Shown here: piece after piece, positions 1 to 8,749 of the stretch
How positions within the stretch are numbered: the stretch's first letter is position 1
Layout: the number at the start of each line of letters is the position of its first letter
NCBI GenBank assembly: GCA_037447655.1
Contig: JBBHKE010001263.1
Coordinates: 13,833-31,151 of the forward strand
Reading direction: 5' to 3'
From: Zygnema cylindricum
Taxonomy: Eukaryota > Streptophyta > Zygnematophyceae > Zygnematales > Zygnemataceae
DNA length: 17,319 nt
Program-made: the position numbers and the translations under genes
Notes under the pieces: generated by a model
Told to the model about the DNA's origin: nothing
The model's database searches: none
What the model saw: only the letters and a program-made list of their open reading frames with translations

Positions 1-344
1 CCCTCTCCCTCTCCTGTCCCTCCTTCCCCCCAAGTTGCCGCATGCCCTATCAGCTCTCTGAACCTCCCAGCTTTTGACTTTCTTGGCATATTCGACTTCT
101 GCTGAACCCCATCGGAGGGTTAAGACGCACCCCCCCTTTTTTACTTTTTCGATGCCTGTACGGAAAAAAACTATTATTTTTCCTTTTTGCCCACATCAAA
201 AATCATTTTTTTGCATGAAATTACTTCTGGTTTTCATTTTCTCCTTTTGCTCGTTTCTCTCCCTCTCCCTCTCCCTCTCCCTCTCCCTCTCTCCCCCCCT
301 TCTCTCTCTCTCACTCTCTCACCTCCCCCTTTTTTGGCTGCCAG
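1..344 (+). other. 3' end of an EF-P intron, no exon seen
   Basis: No EF-P coding sequence for the residues that should precede the first visible exon could be found here, in any frame. The last 100 bases are a pyrimidine tract (CCCTCT repeats at about 256-320, then CT and T runs) leading to a CAG at 342-344. I read the segment as the tail of an intron whose 5' exon lies off the left edge. Open frames here are products of the simple repeat. Confidence 0.6.
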
Positions 345-3300
345 AGTTCCTTCACGTGAAGCCTGGCAAAGGGGCGGCTTTCGTTCGAACAAAATTGAAA
401 AATTATATTACGGGAAACACCGTCGAAAAAACTTTCCGGGCAGGGGAATCGGTCAGCATCTCAAAAACTTTCTGATATTTTTATGCCAGGAACCTTTACA
501 TTGTTTTATAATCTGCTATGCAAAAAAATAAATAACAGAAACAAAAATGGAGGAGGATTCATCGAGGGGTGGAATGGAAACGCTGTTTTTTCTTTTACAT
601 TTTAAAAAGACAAAAAGGGAAGAAAAATAAAAACAAATACAAAAACAAATTTGGAGGATTGAAAGTCATTTAGGATTGAACAGAAGCGCTGTTTTTGTAA
701 CTGGTATTCTGAAAATTAGTCTCTTCATATGATAAAAAATATTTCAAAAGCGATAACTATTGTTAAAAACTGAGCGCAGTTATTTGCTGTTAATAATAGC
801 AGTAATGCACTTTATAATTTGTTTGTAACATCATATACATCACTTAGCAGTATATTGCATTTGTATTGCATATTGATTATCTGGTATAGCATTTCATTAT
901 TTATTAATATTAGTTATAATGCACAAAATGTTCGATGTATAACATCGCATACATCTCATGCATAATATATTTTATATGTATTTCATAATAGTTATCAATT
1001 TTTTTAATAAAGTTTGATGTTACATACAAAATAATTAATATGTAATATCATTTTATTTTAATATATGTGTGTGTCGTTATAGAAAATATACATATGAAAA
1101 TGTTATCTTCATTCCCCAAAACAGTAAAAGTATAAATTCCCGGTAAAGTTGTAAAATTGGTTATAAATAGGTATCAAAGGAATCTAATCACTAGTGTGGG
1201 ATATGGAGAGCATTTATCCCATGGTTTAACTTGACCTTCAAACATTTTTATGTAAAAAATATTGTTGTGGTGAAAGGTAGTGCGTATGAACTCATAAACC
1301 AATACTACACCGCTCATCGTTATTAGCCTTAAAGATTTGTTAGTGTTAATGTGAAATTAGAATCACTAATACTAATTTAGTGCAAGGAGACGTGGCAGAT
1401 TGTAGTCCACCTCCTTAAATAATGTTGTTAACTCTATTTTGTGATTTTTGGCCAGAAAAAGTCGCGACCGAATCAGTGTTATAACACTAATAACGATGAG
1501 CGGTGTAGTTCAAAAGATTTACAATGAAACATGGATTTGTTGTATTGTATTTAAACCAACCTTAATAAATTTTAATGAATTATAAAACAAATAGAACCAA
1601 AGTACTTCAATAGAAAGATTTATGTCATTGAACATAACAGCTTTATTGCGATACATGACATTAGGAAATAGGCACAAATGGATTTAAATAAGTGGAAATA
1701 TTCCTTTAAAGGTGTGGTTACACTGTCTTTTCAATAGAAAAAAAGTTTGTAAAAATAGAAATGTGGACAGAACTGGCCATAGATGCATTGAAGTGATTAC
1801 AAACAAGTGGGCAACAAATGATTACAAATGAATGGGTACAAACGAGTACAAATGGGTATGGACAGATGAAACTGGTGTACTTGACCACACTTGTGTATGT
1901 ACGGTTAGTAGTGGGTATGAATGGGTAAGACTATTAACAGGTGAGAACGGTACAAATGGATATGAATGGATATAAATGGATATAAATGGATAAGATGCAG
2001 TGTTTGACTTGGCAAGTTTGGGTTGTGTGGGGGGAGGAAGGGAGAGGGATGTATATTACAATTGAACGGAAACACTGTTTTTTGTAACGGGTCTTTTGAA
2101 ATCATTTCCTTCGTATGATAAAGGGGGAGAGGGAGGTCGAGGAAGGGGTGCAGGTAGAGGAGGCGAGTGTGGTGAAGGATGTGAAGCAGTACACATATGC
2201 GGAGGGCGACCAGTACGTCTTCATGGACATGGTGGGGGAGAGAGAGAGGGAGGGAGGGAGGCAGCGAGGGAGAGGGAGAGAGGGAGGGAGGAAGGGAGCG
2301 AGGGAGAGCGAGAGAGTGAGAGAGCGAGAGAGAGATAGACATTTCAGGTGATGGGAAGAGAAAGAGGGAGAGTTGAAGATTTCAGGTGATGGGGTTTTGG
2401 TTATCCTGGTTTTTTTCCTTTGAACTTGATTCTTTTTTATTTTTTTGTCGTAGCGCCGTTTACATGCTGCATGGGACGTGAATTGATATTTGGGGACCTG
2501 AATTGTAATTTAGATTACCATTTCATTTCCTCTCTCTCTCCCTCTCTCTCATCCTCATCCTCGCCTTCATCCTCATCTTCGCCCACTCCCTCTCTCTCTC
2601 CCTTTCCCTCCTCCTGTTCCCCCTCTCCCCCTCCCTCTTCTCGCCCTCCCCTCTTGTTCTCCCTCTCTCTCTCCGCTCCCTCTTGAAGCACAACCAAGAA
2701 AAACCCCACTCCCTTTCCCACTTTGACTTCTTCCTCTTCCTATCCCTCTCGAATTCTCTCCCTCCCCCTCTAGAAGCATAAGCGTCAAAATACCTCCCTC
2801 TCTCTCCCTCTCTCTCCCTCTCCCCCCCCCAGGTGACCTACGAGGAGTCCCGGCTGGACAGTGTGGCTCTGGGCGACAGTCTCAAGTGGCTCAAGGAGGG
2901 CATGGACTGCAACGTGCTCACATGGAGGGATAAGGTGGGAGGGGGGGAGAGGGAGAGCGGAAGGGGAGGGAGAGGGAGGAGAGGGAATGGAGAGGGAGGC
3001 AGAGGAAGGAGAGGGTGAGAGAAGGAGAGGGAGAGGGAAAGGGAGGGGTTGAAGAGGGCATGGACTGCAATGTGCTCACGTGGGGAGATAAGGAGAGAGG
3101 GAGAGAGAGGGGGAGCTAAAGGAGAGGGAGAGGGAGGAGAGGGAATAGAGAGGGAAAGGGAGGGGTTGAAGAGGGCATGGACTACAGTGTGCTCACGTGG
3201 GGAGATAAGGTGAGAGGGAGGGAGAGGGGGAGCGAAAGGAGATGAGATGCTGGAAAGGGAAAAGGAGAAGGAAAGAGAAAGAGGGGGTGGAGGAGGGCAT

Positions 3301-4794
3301 TGATTGCTCTTGTGGAGAGGCAAGGTCAGAGGTAGGGAGAGGGAGAGGGAGAGAGAGGTGCGGGAGAGGGAGAGGGAGCGGGAGAGTGAGCAGGGGAGGG
3401 AGAGGAGGAGATGGAAAAGTAACCGGTTTGACTCCCGTGAAAAACCAAATGAAATACAAAATTAGAAGCTTAAAAACTATCAATTTAAACTGTCAAAACA
3501 TAGAGTACTTCACCGTGAATTGCTGCCGTACTATTGATTGAAATAAGAGAAAATTCTTTTGTATAGAGAAAATTCTAGTTTGGGGTTTATTTTACTCTTT
3601 TTGACTATAAGTCAGTTCCAAATGGGGTGACTGGTTTCGAACCGCTTAAGGAATCAGTGTTGTGAAAATAACAATTAGTGTTCTAAACGCTATTTTGTGG
3701 TCAGGAGGCAAAAAAAAGCTGGCATTAAATTAAGGTGTTATTTAGGCAAATATTGATCCTCACCACTATTGGTGTGATCCATGGTATTTATAAACTTCCG
3801 TTTGAACGGTATTCAACGATGTTTTCAGGGGAAATTTTCTAATAAAAAAAGTCAAGCCAGTATGGGATTCATGAGGTTATGAAAAATGTACTATTATTAA
3901 TGTGGAATCCTTTTGCTACCACAAACATGTCACTGTAAACTTGAAACGAAAAAGATTTAGCCAGAGATTTTAGTGTGGATCATTAGCATCCTTATCACAC
4001 TTCAGGAATCTGGTACCAAGCACTTTACTATGGTTGTGAGGAGTGTAAAAGTCTTTTTTACAAAACATGGTTTTTTTTTGTGGATTGGGAGGTATTCAGG
4101 TGATTAGTGTGGAAATACCAATTACGGTGCAGCTGAAGGTGACACAGGCGGATCCAGGACTGAAGGGGGACACAGCAGGAAGTGGTAAGAAAATACGTTA
4201 AACTGTTAAAATACTCAAGATTACTCAAGATACTTAAGATTTCTCTGGTTTCCTTATGAGTTTTGTTGCCTCTTTAAGGCTACCTTTTGAGGTTTCAGAG
4301 GAAGTGGTAAGGGAATACTTGAAATTTTTGCCCCCCCTCCCTTCCTTCCCCCCTCCCTCCCTCCCTCCCCTTCCTCCCTCTCTCCCCTCTCCCTCCCATA
4401 TTCCAATTTAATTTTCTCCCATCCCTCGCCTTGCCTTTGTTTTTCCCTTTTCTCTTTTTCCCCTCCCATATCCCACTTCAACTTGATCCCCTCCCTCCCC
4501 TCCTCGTGTCATTTCCTTTCCTTCGCCTTCGTTTTTTCCCCTCCCATATTCCACTTCAACTTGATCCCCTCCCTCCCCTCCTCTTGTCATTTCCTTTCCT
4601 TTTTCTTTTCCTCATTCTTTACTGTCCCTTTCTCTTTTTGTCCCTATCTTTTTTTTGGTTTTGTCTTATTACCAGGCGCTACCAAATCTTGTACCGTAGA
4701 GACCGGCACTACAGTCCAAGTGCCACTTTTTGTGAACGAGGGAGACACCATTGTGGTCGACACTCGAACGGGAAATTATATGAGTAGGGCGTAA
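345..4794 (+). CDS. Elongation factor P, plastid type (5 exons, 5' partial)
   Basis: EF-P binds the ribosome beside the P site and relieves stalling at proline runs; this form would serve plastid ribosomes. Exons: 345-451, 2154-2231, 2833-2934, 4100-4184, 4676-4794 (TAA at 4792-4794). Joined, they give about 163 residues with consistent phases. Exon 1 has the KOW-like domain I loop ([15 protein letters not shown]); its Lys at 368-370 aligns with the Lys modified in bacterial EF-P. Exon 2 has [15 protein letters not shown], exon 3 YEESRL and [14 protein letters not shown], exon 4 [18 protein letters not shown], exon 5 VPLFVNEGD and [12 protein letters not shown], the canonical C-terminal OB domain. 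All expected blocks from domain I onward are present; only about 25 residues and any transit peptide are missing upstream. Junctions are GT-AG, but intron 1 has a weak donor (GTCAGC) and a purine-rich acceptor. Plastid targeting is inferred from similarity to chloroplast EF-P, because the N-terminus is not in the window. Confidence 0.93.
671..735 (+). repeat. 65-bp direct repeat, left copy (with 2058-2120)
   Basis: ATTGAACAGAAGCGCTG through TATGATAAA here matches ATTGAACGGAAACACTG through TATGATAAA at 2058-2120, by eye roughly 80% identical. A weaker third copy lies at about 566-605 (GGAATGGAAACGCTG). The right copy ends just before the purine-rich acceptor of intron 1. Origin unknown; no terminal inverted repeats were seen. 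Confidence 0.6.
1304..1509. mobile_element. 206-bp foldback element (MITE-like), family M1
   Basis: A perfect 23-bp inverted repeat bounds the segment: ACTACACCGCTCATCGTTAT... at 1304-1326 and its exact complement at 1487-1509. The interior has no coding capacity and contains a smaller hairpin around ATACTAATTTAGT. No clear target-site duplication is visible in the immediate flanks, so the superfamily cannot be assigned. A related partial copy in the opposite orientation lies at about 7340-7456, which supports a mobile family. Confidence 0.75.
2232..2832 (+). other. EF-P intron 2: GA tract at donor, CT tract at acceptor
   Basis: Starts GTGGGG and ends CCCCAG. About 105 bases of GAGGGA-type purine repeat follow the donor (2232-2338), and a CCTCTCTC pyrimidine repeat precedes the acceptor (about 2740-2829), with another pyrimidine block at 2528-2690. 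The two are complementary and could pair over tens of bases. A 38-bp tandem duplication (ATTTCAGGTGATGGG...) lies at about 2341-2395. Confidence 0.8.
2890..3335 (+). repeat. Tandem copies of the EF-P exon 3 end and its donor
   Basis: The last 15 codons of exon 3 ([14 protein letters not shown], ending at 2934 before GTGGGA) are repeated in the same sense inside intron 3: at 3048-3092 ([14 protein letters not shown]), at 3165-3209 ([14 protein letters not shown], followed by GTGAGA) and, degraded, at 3287-3332 (EEGIDCS). GGCATGGAC-type cores start at 2901, 3059, 3176 and 3298. The spacers are GA-rich. Copies 2 and 3 differ at only a few positions, so they are the younger pair. The third copy has kept a good donor. 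Confidence 0.9.
2935..4099 (+). other. EF-P intron 3 (about 1.17 kb)
   Basis: Starts GTGGGA and ends TTCAG at 4099. The first 480 bases are GA-rich and carry the exon-end copies. The rest (3416-4099) is ordinary AT-rich DNA with no gene or clear repeat. The next exon resumes with [13 protein letters not shown], exactly where other EF-Ps continue after the WRDK/WKDK block. Confidence 0.85.
4179..4311 (+). repeat. Duplicated 5' splice site of EF-P intron 4
   Basis: GGAAGTGGTAAG, which spans the exon 4 end and donor (4179-4190, cleavage after 4184), recurs identically at 4300-4311. Flanking similarity is CAG-AGGAAGTGGTAAG-AATAC in both. The offset is 121 bp. The second copy is a potential alternative or cryptic donor. 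Confidence 0.7.
4185..4675 (+). other. EF-P intron 4, pyrimidine-rich 3' half
   Basis: A phase 1 intron, GTAAGA to TTACCAG. The second half (4328-4670) is almost purely C/T and includes a 78-bp tandem repeat. Confidence 0.88.
4388..4615 (+). repeat. About 78-bp tandem repeat, 2-3 copies, inside EF-P intron 4
   Basis: The unit CCCCTCCCATAT(C/T)CCACTTC...CTTTCCTT starts at 4460 and 4538, nearly identical copies 78 bp apart. A more degenerate copy starts at about 4388 (CTCCCATATTCCAATTTAA). It lies fully within the intron and has no coding role. Confidence 0.85.
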
Positions 4795-5980
4795 TCGGCA
4801 AAATGGGTTCTCTTTTTTATTTTTTTTTAGGGAGAGGAGAGAGTTTTTGAGATCTTCGAGAGACGTGGGAGAGGATGAAAATGTGGTTTTGTTTTCCTTT
4901 TTAAGAAGACGAGGGAGTTTTTTGAGAGATGTGGGAGAGAGAGAGAGAGTGAGAGAGAGAGTGAGAGAGAGAGAGAGGGAAGGAAAGGGAAAGGGAAAGG
5001 GACAGGAGAGAGGAGGAGAGGGAGATTTTGTTTATTTTTTTCTACTTTCTCGTCTCCGATTATTCTTGGTGATTTTGTCAGAGAGGAGTCTCGACTAGAA
5101 TGTAGGTCGGCCGGGACACTCATTTTTGATGATAGTTTTTGGACCGTGAACAATTTTAGTTTTTATTTAGTGTTTCCCTTATCATGTAATCAATTGGTCC
5201 CTTTGTTCAAAGCAAAGAAATAGTGAGGTCAAAATGTTCAAAATGACCTCAGTATTCCTCCTGGAATGTGATTGGCTCTCGACACTTGAGATATTTGTCT
5301 ATAGTGGCTCGCTTTGTATTGCTAAAATCTTGACCTTAAATTTTGGGCCAATAAGAATTTGGAGGAACTTTGTGCAACATGTCGGTATTCTACAACTTTT
5401 TTTTTGTTGCCATCGTCATTTTATTTGTCCTTTATCTAAGGAAGGCAATTTTTTTTTGGTGGAATACTATTTTTAACCTAATTCTACTCTTGAGCCGTTA
5501 GAATACAATGATAACATCTTCAACAAGGCAATGCAAGTCTATTTTTTTGTAAGACTTATATTTGTTCTTTGCTTGTAGTGGGCATTTAGTGAGTGAGTGG
5601 GACGTCAGAATATTATCTGAATCTGTATTTTGAAGGGGAAAAAGCCTTCGGTGAAATAAAATACTTATGTCGTATTTCTTTGTCATTTTATCTTGCTTCT
5701 GCTGTGTTGAATCTTTTGATATTTATGGTATTCGATCCTAAATTTATCCTTCTTTTATACAATTGGTATTGGGGGGGTAAAAAGAAGAACAAGGCTTCCC
5801 CCTTCACCCCATCATCCTTTCCTCCTTTAGAAACTTAAGCTGATCAATCTGATCCTCCCAAAGAAACAGTTGAAGTTAGTTAGTTGTGGATCCTCATCTC
5901 CCGGATTCTTGGAAACAAGAGAAAGGTGGAGTCGTCGGGTTCACGGAGGGGCTTTTAAGTTCACTTTTAGATAAACTCCT
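4795..5980. other. EF-P 3' flank, no gene seen
   Basis: Downstream of the EF-P stop there is a GA-repeat block (4928-5030) with a partly duplicated phrase (GAGTTTTTGAGA...GACGTGGGAGAG at about 4840 and GAGTTTTTTGAGAGATGTGGGAGAG at about 4914). AT-rich DNA follows. I see no AATAAA signal at a convincing distance, no conserved coding motif and no LTR boundary. The short open frames here show no recognisable protein. Confidence 0.5.
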
Positions 5981-6984
5981 CAGCCTCATGGATTAAAGAT
6001 TTTCGTATTTTGATCGAAGGATCCGGAAATTGAGCCGAGGCAATCCGGATCCAGATCCGAATGATGGTTAGCGTATTGGAGAAAATTAAGATGATGCAAA
6101 CGGAAAAGGGAAAACTATCGTCGACAATGACTCGAACTTGGATGAGGGAGATGCTCAAGAAAACGTACACTCTATGCTGGGTATATTGGCTATATTTAAC
6201 GGCACTAATTACGCATCGTGGAAGAAGTATATTAAGACCCAATTGGTGTTGCGTCACCTTTGGAAGGTGGTAATCGGAGAGGAGAAACTCTAGGACTATG
6301 ACCGTCATGCTCGAGGAACATGGAAACGAAAGAACTTGGCGGAAATCGCCGGGCTCATGCAATCCCGCACTCCCTCTATTCATGGCCATTTCCATACCCA
6401 TGGTATAGCCCATGAGTGCTGGAAATCCCTTGAGAACTAGTTTGACAAGGGAGGTTAAAATAAGGGCCAACATATTTTTGGAGACTTTATGCAACTCAAA
6501 TTTAGACAAAATGAGTCCGTTGCTGATGCAGTAAAGAGGTATAACATAAATATAAAAAACTTACTCAATGATGGTAGGATAATTATGGATGAAGTCAAGG
6601 CCACGGGGTAATTAAATGCCTTACAAGAAAAATTACTTCGCCTCAAGCAAATCTGCAGTGTAAGGGATAAATGCACATATGAATATGCACTTAATTTTCT
6701 GAAAAATGCAGAAGAGGAAGGCAGTCTGTCGAAAAGGTCAAATAGTGTAGGAACACTCAATGTAACCTCACCCGATAACACGGATATTAATTATCTCCGC
6801 GGCAAAGGGGGCGGTAAAGGTGGAGGTACTCGAGGGAATAGTAGAGGTTTTAAGGGCAAGGACCTGCCCGGTGGTTCTAAAGACCAGAAATCTCAGTCTG
6901 ACAATTTTACCTGCTTTCGGTTTAACAAGCTTGGCCATGTCTCGACCGTTTGTACGGATAGGGAAAAACGCGGGAAGTGGTGCC

Positions 6985-7019
6985 GCATCGAAAAAAGTTT
7001 GAAATTCGTACGAATTGGA
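6985..7019 (+). repeat. 35-bp direct repeat A (partner at 7476-7509)
   Basis: GCATCGAAAAAAGTTTGAAA... to CGAATTGGA at the end of Gag is nearly repeated at 7476-7509 (GCATCAAAAAAATTTGAGA...). The repeat abuts repeat B, so A-B at the Gag end is matched by separate A' and B' further right. This marks a rearrangement or insertion boundary. Confidence 0.75.
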
Positions 7020-7053
7020 CATCAACGGTTTGAAGGGAACGGCGGACAGACAT
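7017..7053 (+). repeat. 37-bp direct repeat B (partner at 9744-9780)
   Basis: GGACATCAACGGTTTGAA... here and at 9744-9780 are 34/37 identical, and all three differences are transitions. In both places it is read in the copia Gag-Pol frame as HQRFE..GGQT. It brackets the 2.7 kb that splits the element. It is too long for an ordinary transposon target duplication. Confidence 0.85.
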
Positions 7054-7339
7054 CCCATAGTTCAAAAGTAGGCGTTTTAATGGTAGGCCTTTGGTAGGTG
7101 CACAAAACTTGGCACAAAACTCGCGTAGAGTAAGCATACTGTATGTGTGTGCGTTGTGCACACTCCTTTACGGAAGTACGAATCTGACGTATCATCACAT
7201 CCCGCACTAGCTAGCTCAACATATAACGCAGCAATATCATTGCAAAACTCTATCATGCTACCGCCTTTATAAACATAGGCATCTATTTCCTGTTTTACTA
7301 ATTGCTGCCTCTGAATAGTCTCAATAGAACAAATTACAC

Positions 7340-7456
7340 TATTAAAGGAAGTGGACCATAATCTGCCATGTCTCCTGGCACTAAATTAGAACGAATGACG
7401 CTAATTATTTCTTTACTCTAATAATTTCTATAGTCTAATAACGATTCGCGGTGTAG
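7340..7456 (-). mobile_element. Partial, inverted copy of foldback family M1
   Basis: The segment matches the reverse complement of the element at 1304-1509: GGAAGTGGACCATAATCTGCC, then CTCCTGGCACTAAATTAG, and the terminal CTAATAACGATTCGCGGTGTAG at 7435-7456 (two mismatches from the 22 corresponding bases of the M1 end). The other terminus is not recognisable, so the copy is truncated or strongly diverged. Confidence 0.65.
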
Positions 7457-7509
7457 CGAATACTACGTACGGTACGCATCAAAAAAATTTGAGATTCATA
7501 CGAATTGGA

Positions 7510-7979
7510 TGTCATGCCCCATTGTATCAGTTAGTCGCACGCACAATTTTCCCGCAGGCACGCAAAATATTATGCACGCACGCACAATTTTCGCACGCAC
7601 GCATGATTTTTGTTTGCACGTGTGGTGTAGTTTGCAAGCACGATTTTCCCACGGTTACTAATTTCATATCGTCGGTGCGTTTATTTGTGACGTGGACGCG
7701 ATTCGCGTACTCGTCTAGTGGAATGAATACTAATTTAGTGCGTTGTGTTTCATTTCGTGCGTAAGTACGCGATTTGAAGGTGCACGATTCGAATGGCGTA
7801 CGTGGATATCGTTTGGAGGTCGTACGAAATTAAATGGACGAACCTCCGCGATATTTCATTTGTACTTTTTTTATCACCTGTACTTTCACTTCAGTTGGAA
7901 TTTCGCAACGTACGAATCGCGTGTACACGGAGCGTTTGTTGGCGCTTCGATTTTCGGTTCACATTTAAGTCGTGAACCT
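7510..7979. other. Filler DNA inside the split copia element
   Basis: No protein family recognised. Around 7530-7620 there are irregular repeats of CGCACGCACAATTTTC. The right border, CGTGAACCT at 7971-7979, is half of the palindrome into which the hAT element inserted. Confidence 0.4.
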
Positions 7980-7987
7980 ATGTAGGT

Positions 7988-8741
7988 CAGAGGTCGCAAA
8001 CGGTCAACCAAAACCGTGACCGATCGTTAACCGACCGCCCGCGCCGGATCCGGAACGGATTCGGTTGCCAAATTTTGAGGGCCGGGCGGTTGCGGTCGGT
8101 TGATTCACCAGAAAAAAAAAACGGTCGGTTACGGTCGGTCAACCAAAAAACCAAAAAAAAAATGAAAAATTGGTACTGTCCATACAATCCAACATTATTG
8201 TACTTTGCACTCTTTGGTATCGTGGAAGTAAGTGACATCATGATTAGCGTCGCAAATCTGACACGCTAGTAACACTATTCATTTCACAAATCTTAGGGGA
8301 CGCGACAAAGCGTCGCAGATCTGACACGGTAATAACACTATTCATTTCGCAAATTTTAGGGAACGCAACAAAGCGTCGCAAATCTGACACGGTAGTACAC
8401 TATTCATTTCGCAATTCTTAGGGAACGCGACAAAGCGTCGCAAATCTGACACGTTAGTAAACACTAATCATTTCGCAAATCTAAGGGAACGCGACAAATC
8501 GTAATTATTGGCTTATTCATACGTCATAAATTAGTTAATTTTGTACTTTTTCGGTTACGGGCGGGCACGGTTAGTCGCAAGAAATCGAGTTTTGGTTAAC
8601 TTTTATTTTCGTAAACGCCGGTCGGTTAACGGTTAATAATTTTGGAGCGTGACATAACCCGGTCGTACGTCGGTTACTCAGATTTTGAAAAAAAAAACGG
8701 TCGGTGTCTGTTATGTAAAATTTTGACTTTTGCGACCTCTG
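7988..8741. mobile_element. Non-autonomous hAT transposon, 754 bp
   Basis: Perfect 13-bp terminal inverted repeats CAGAGGTCGCAAA (7988-8000) and TTTGCGACCTCTG (8729-8741) are flanked by an exact 8-bp target duplication ATGTAGGT (7980-7987 and 8742-8749). The CAG...CTG ends and 8-bp duplication are diagnostic of the hAT superfamily. Subterminal regions are packed with GGTCGGTT/CGGTCGG motifs in both orientations, as expected for transposase binding sites. There is no transposase frame, so it would depend on an autonomous relative. The perfect duplication suggests fairly recent insertion. Confidence 0.93.
8248..8500 (+). repeat. Four 62-63-bp tandem repeats inside the hAT element
   Basis: Units beginning CGTCGCA(A/G)ATCTGACACG start at 8248, 8311, 8374 and 8436, each ending AGGG(G/A)ACGC(G/A)ACAAA. 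Copies differ by a few substitutions or 1-base indels. No spacer diversity exists, so this is a minisatellite. Confidence 0.95.
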
Positions 8742-8749
8742 ATGTAGGT

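Larger units (their letters stand above)
452..2153 (+). other. EF-P intron 1 (about 1.7 kb)
   Basis: The intron lies between GES and VEEAS, phase 0. This placement gives exactly the spacing found in other EF-Ps between the FRAGE and QYTY blocks. It is AT-rich in the middle and holds a foldback element and a repeated 65-bp segment. Unusually, the 36 bases before the acceptor are purine-rich rather than pyrimidine-rich. From about 1795 to 1990 there are loose repeats of ACAAATGG(A/G)TA(T/A) with no coding signal. Confidence 0.75.
6090..7097 (+). pseudogene. Ty1/copia-type Gag remnant
   Basis: One reading frame can be followed for about 1 kb (stop TAG at 7095-7097), interrupted by in-frame stops at 6291, 6438, 6456 and 6609. 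In order it encodes the copia Gag start motif (FNGTNYASWKKYIKTQL, about 6189-6239), a helical region with a KFRQNESV...KRYNINIKNLL segment, a Gly/Arg-rich stretch (RGKGGGKGGGTRGNSRGF, about 6799-6852) and a CCHC zinc knuckle at about 6912-6953. The knuckle reads CFRFNKLGHVSTVC: the second Cys is Phe. Gag would package element RNA; this copy cannot make it. No 5' LTR or primer-binding site was recognised upstream. Confidence 0.85.

Noticed and set aside
74-531. Long frames with Leu/Ser/Pro repeats through the CT tract
   Set aside because: Only the part from 345 to 451 is coding (EF-P); the rest is a translated (CCCTCT)n intron tract.
2838-3483. Minus-strand Pro/Leu/Ser-rich frames opposite EF-P introns
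   Set aside because: They are antisense reads of GA repeats and the exon copies, with no family motif.
3632-3645. tRNA B-box-like GGTTTCGAACC
   Set aside because: No matching A box, acceptor stem or cloverleaf was found around it.
3650-3712. Similarity to foldback family M1 (GAATCAGTGTT, CTATTTTGTG)
   Set aside because: Only two short phrases match, in the wrong order, and no terminal inverted repeat is present.
345-4794. EF-P as bacterial contamination
   Set aside because: The gene is broken by four GT-AG introns with consistent phases.
6291-6611. Alternative genetic code with UAR = Gln, suggested by the copia stops
   Set aside because: EF-P and eIF5B end at TAA and TAG exactly where the proteins should end, and CHERP-like Gln runs use CAA/CAG. 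Decay of the element explains the stops.
8248-8500. CRISPR-like array
   Set aside because: Units are contiguous 62-63-bp tandem repeats with no unique spacers, inside a eukaryotic hAT element.
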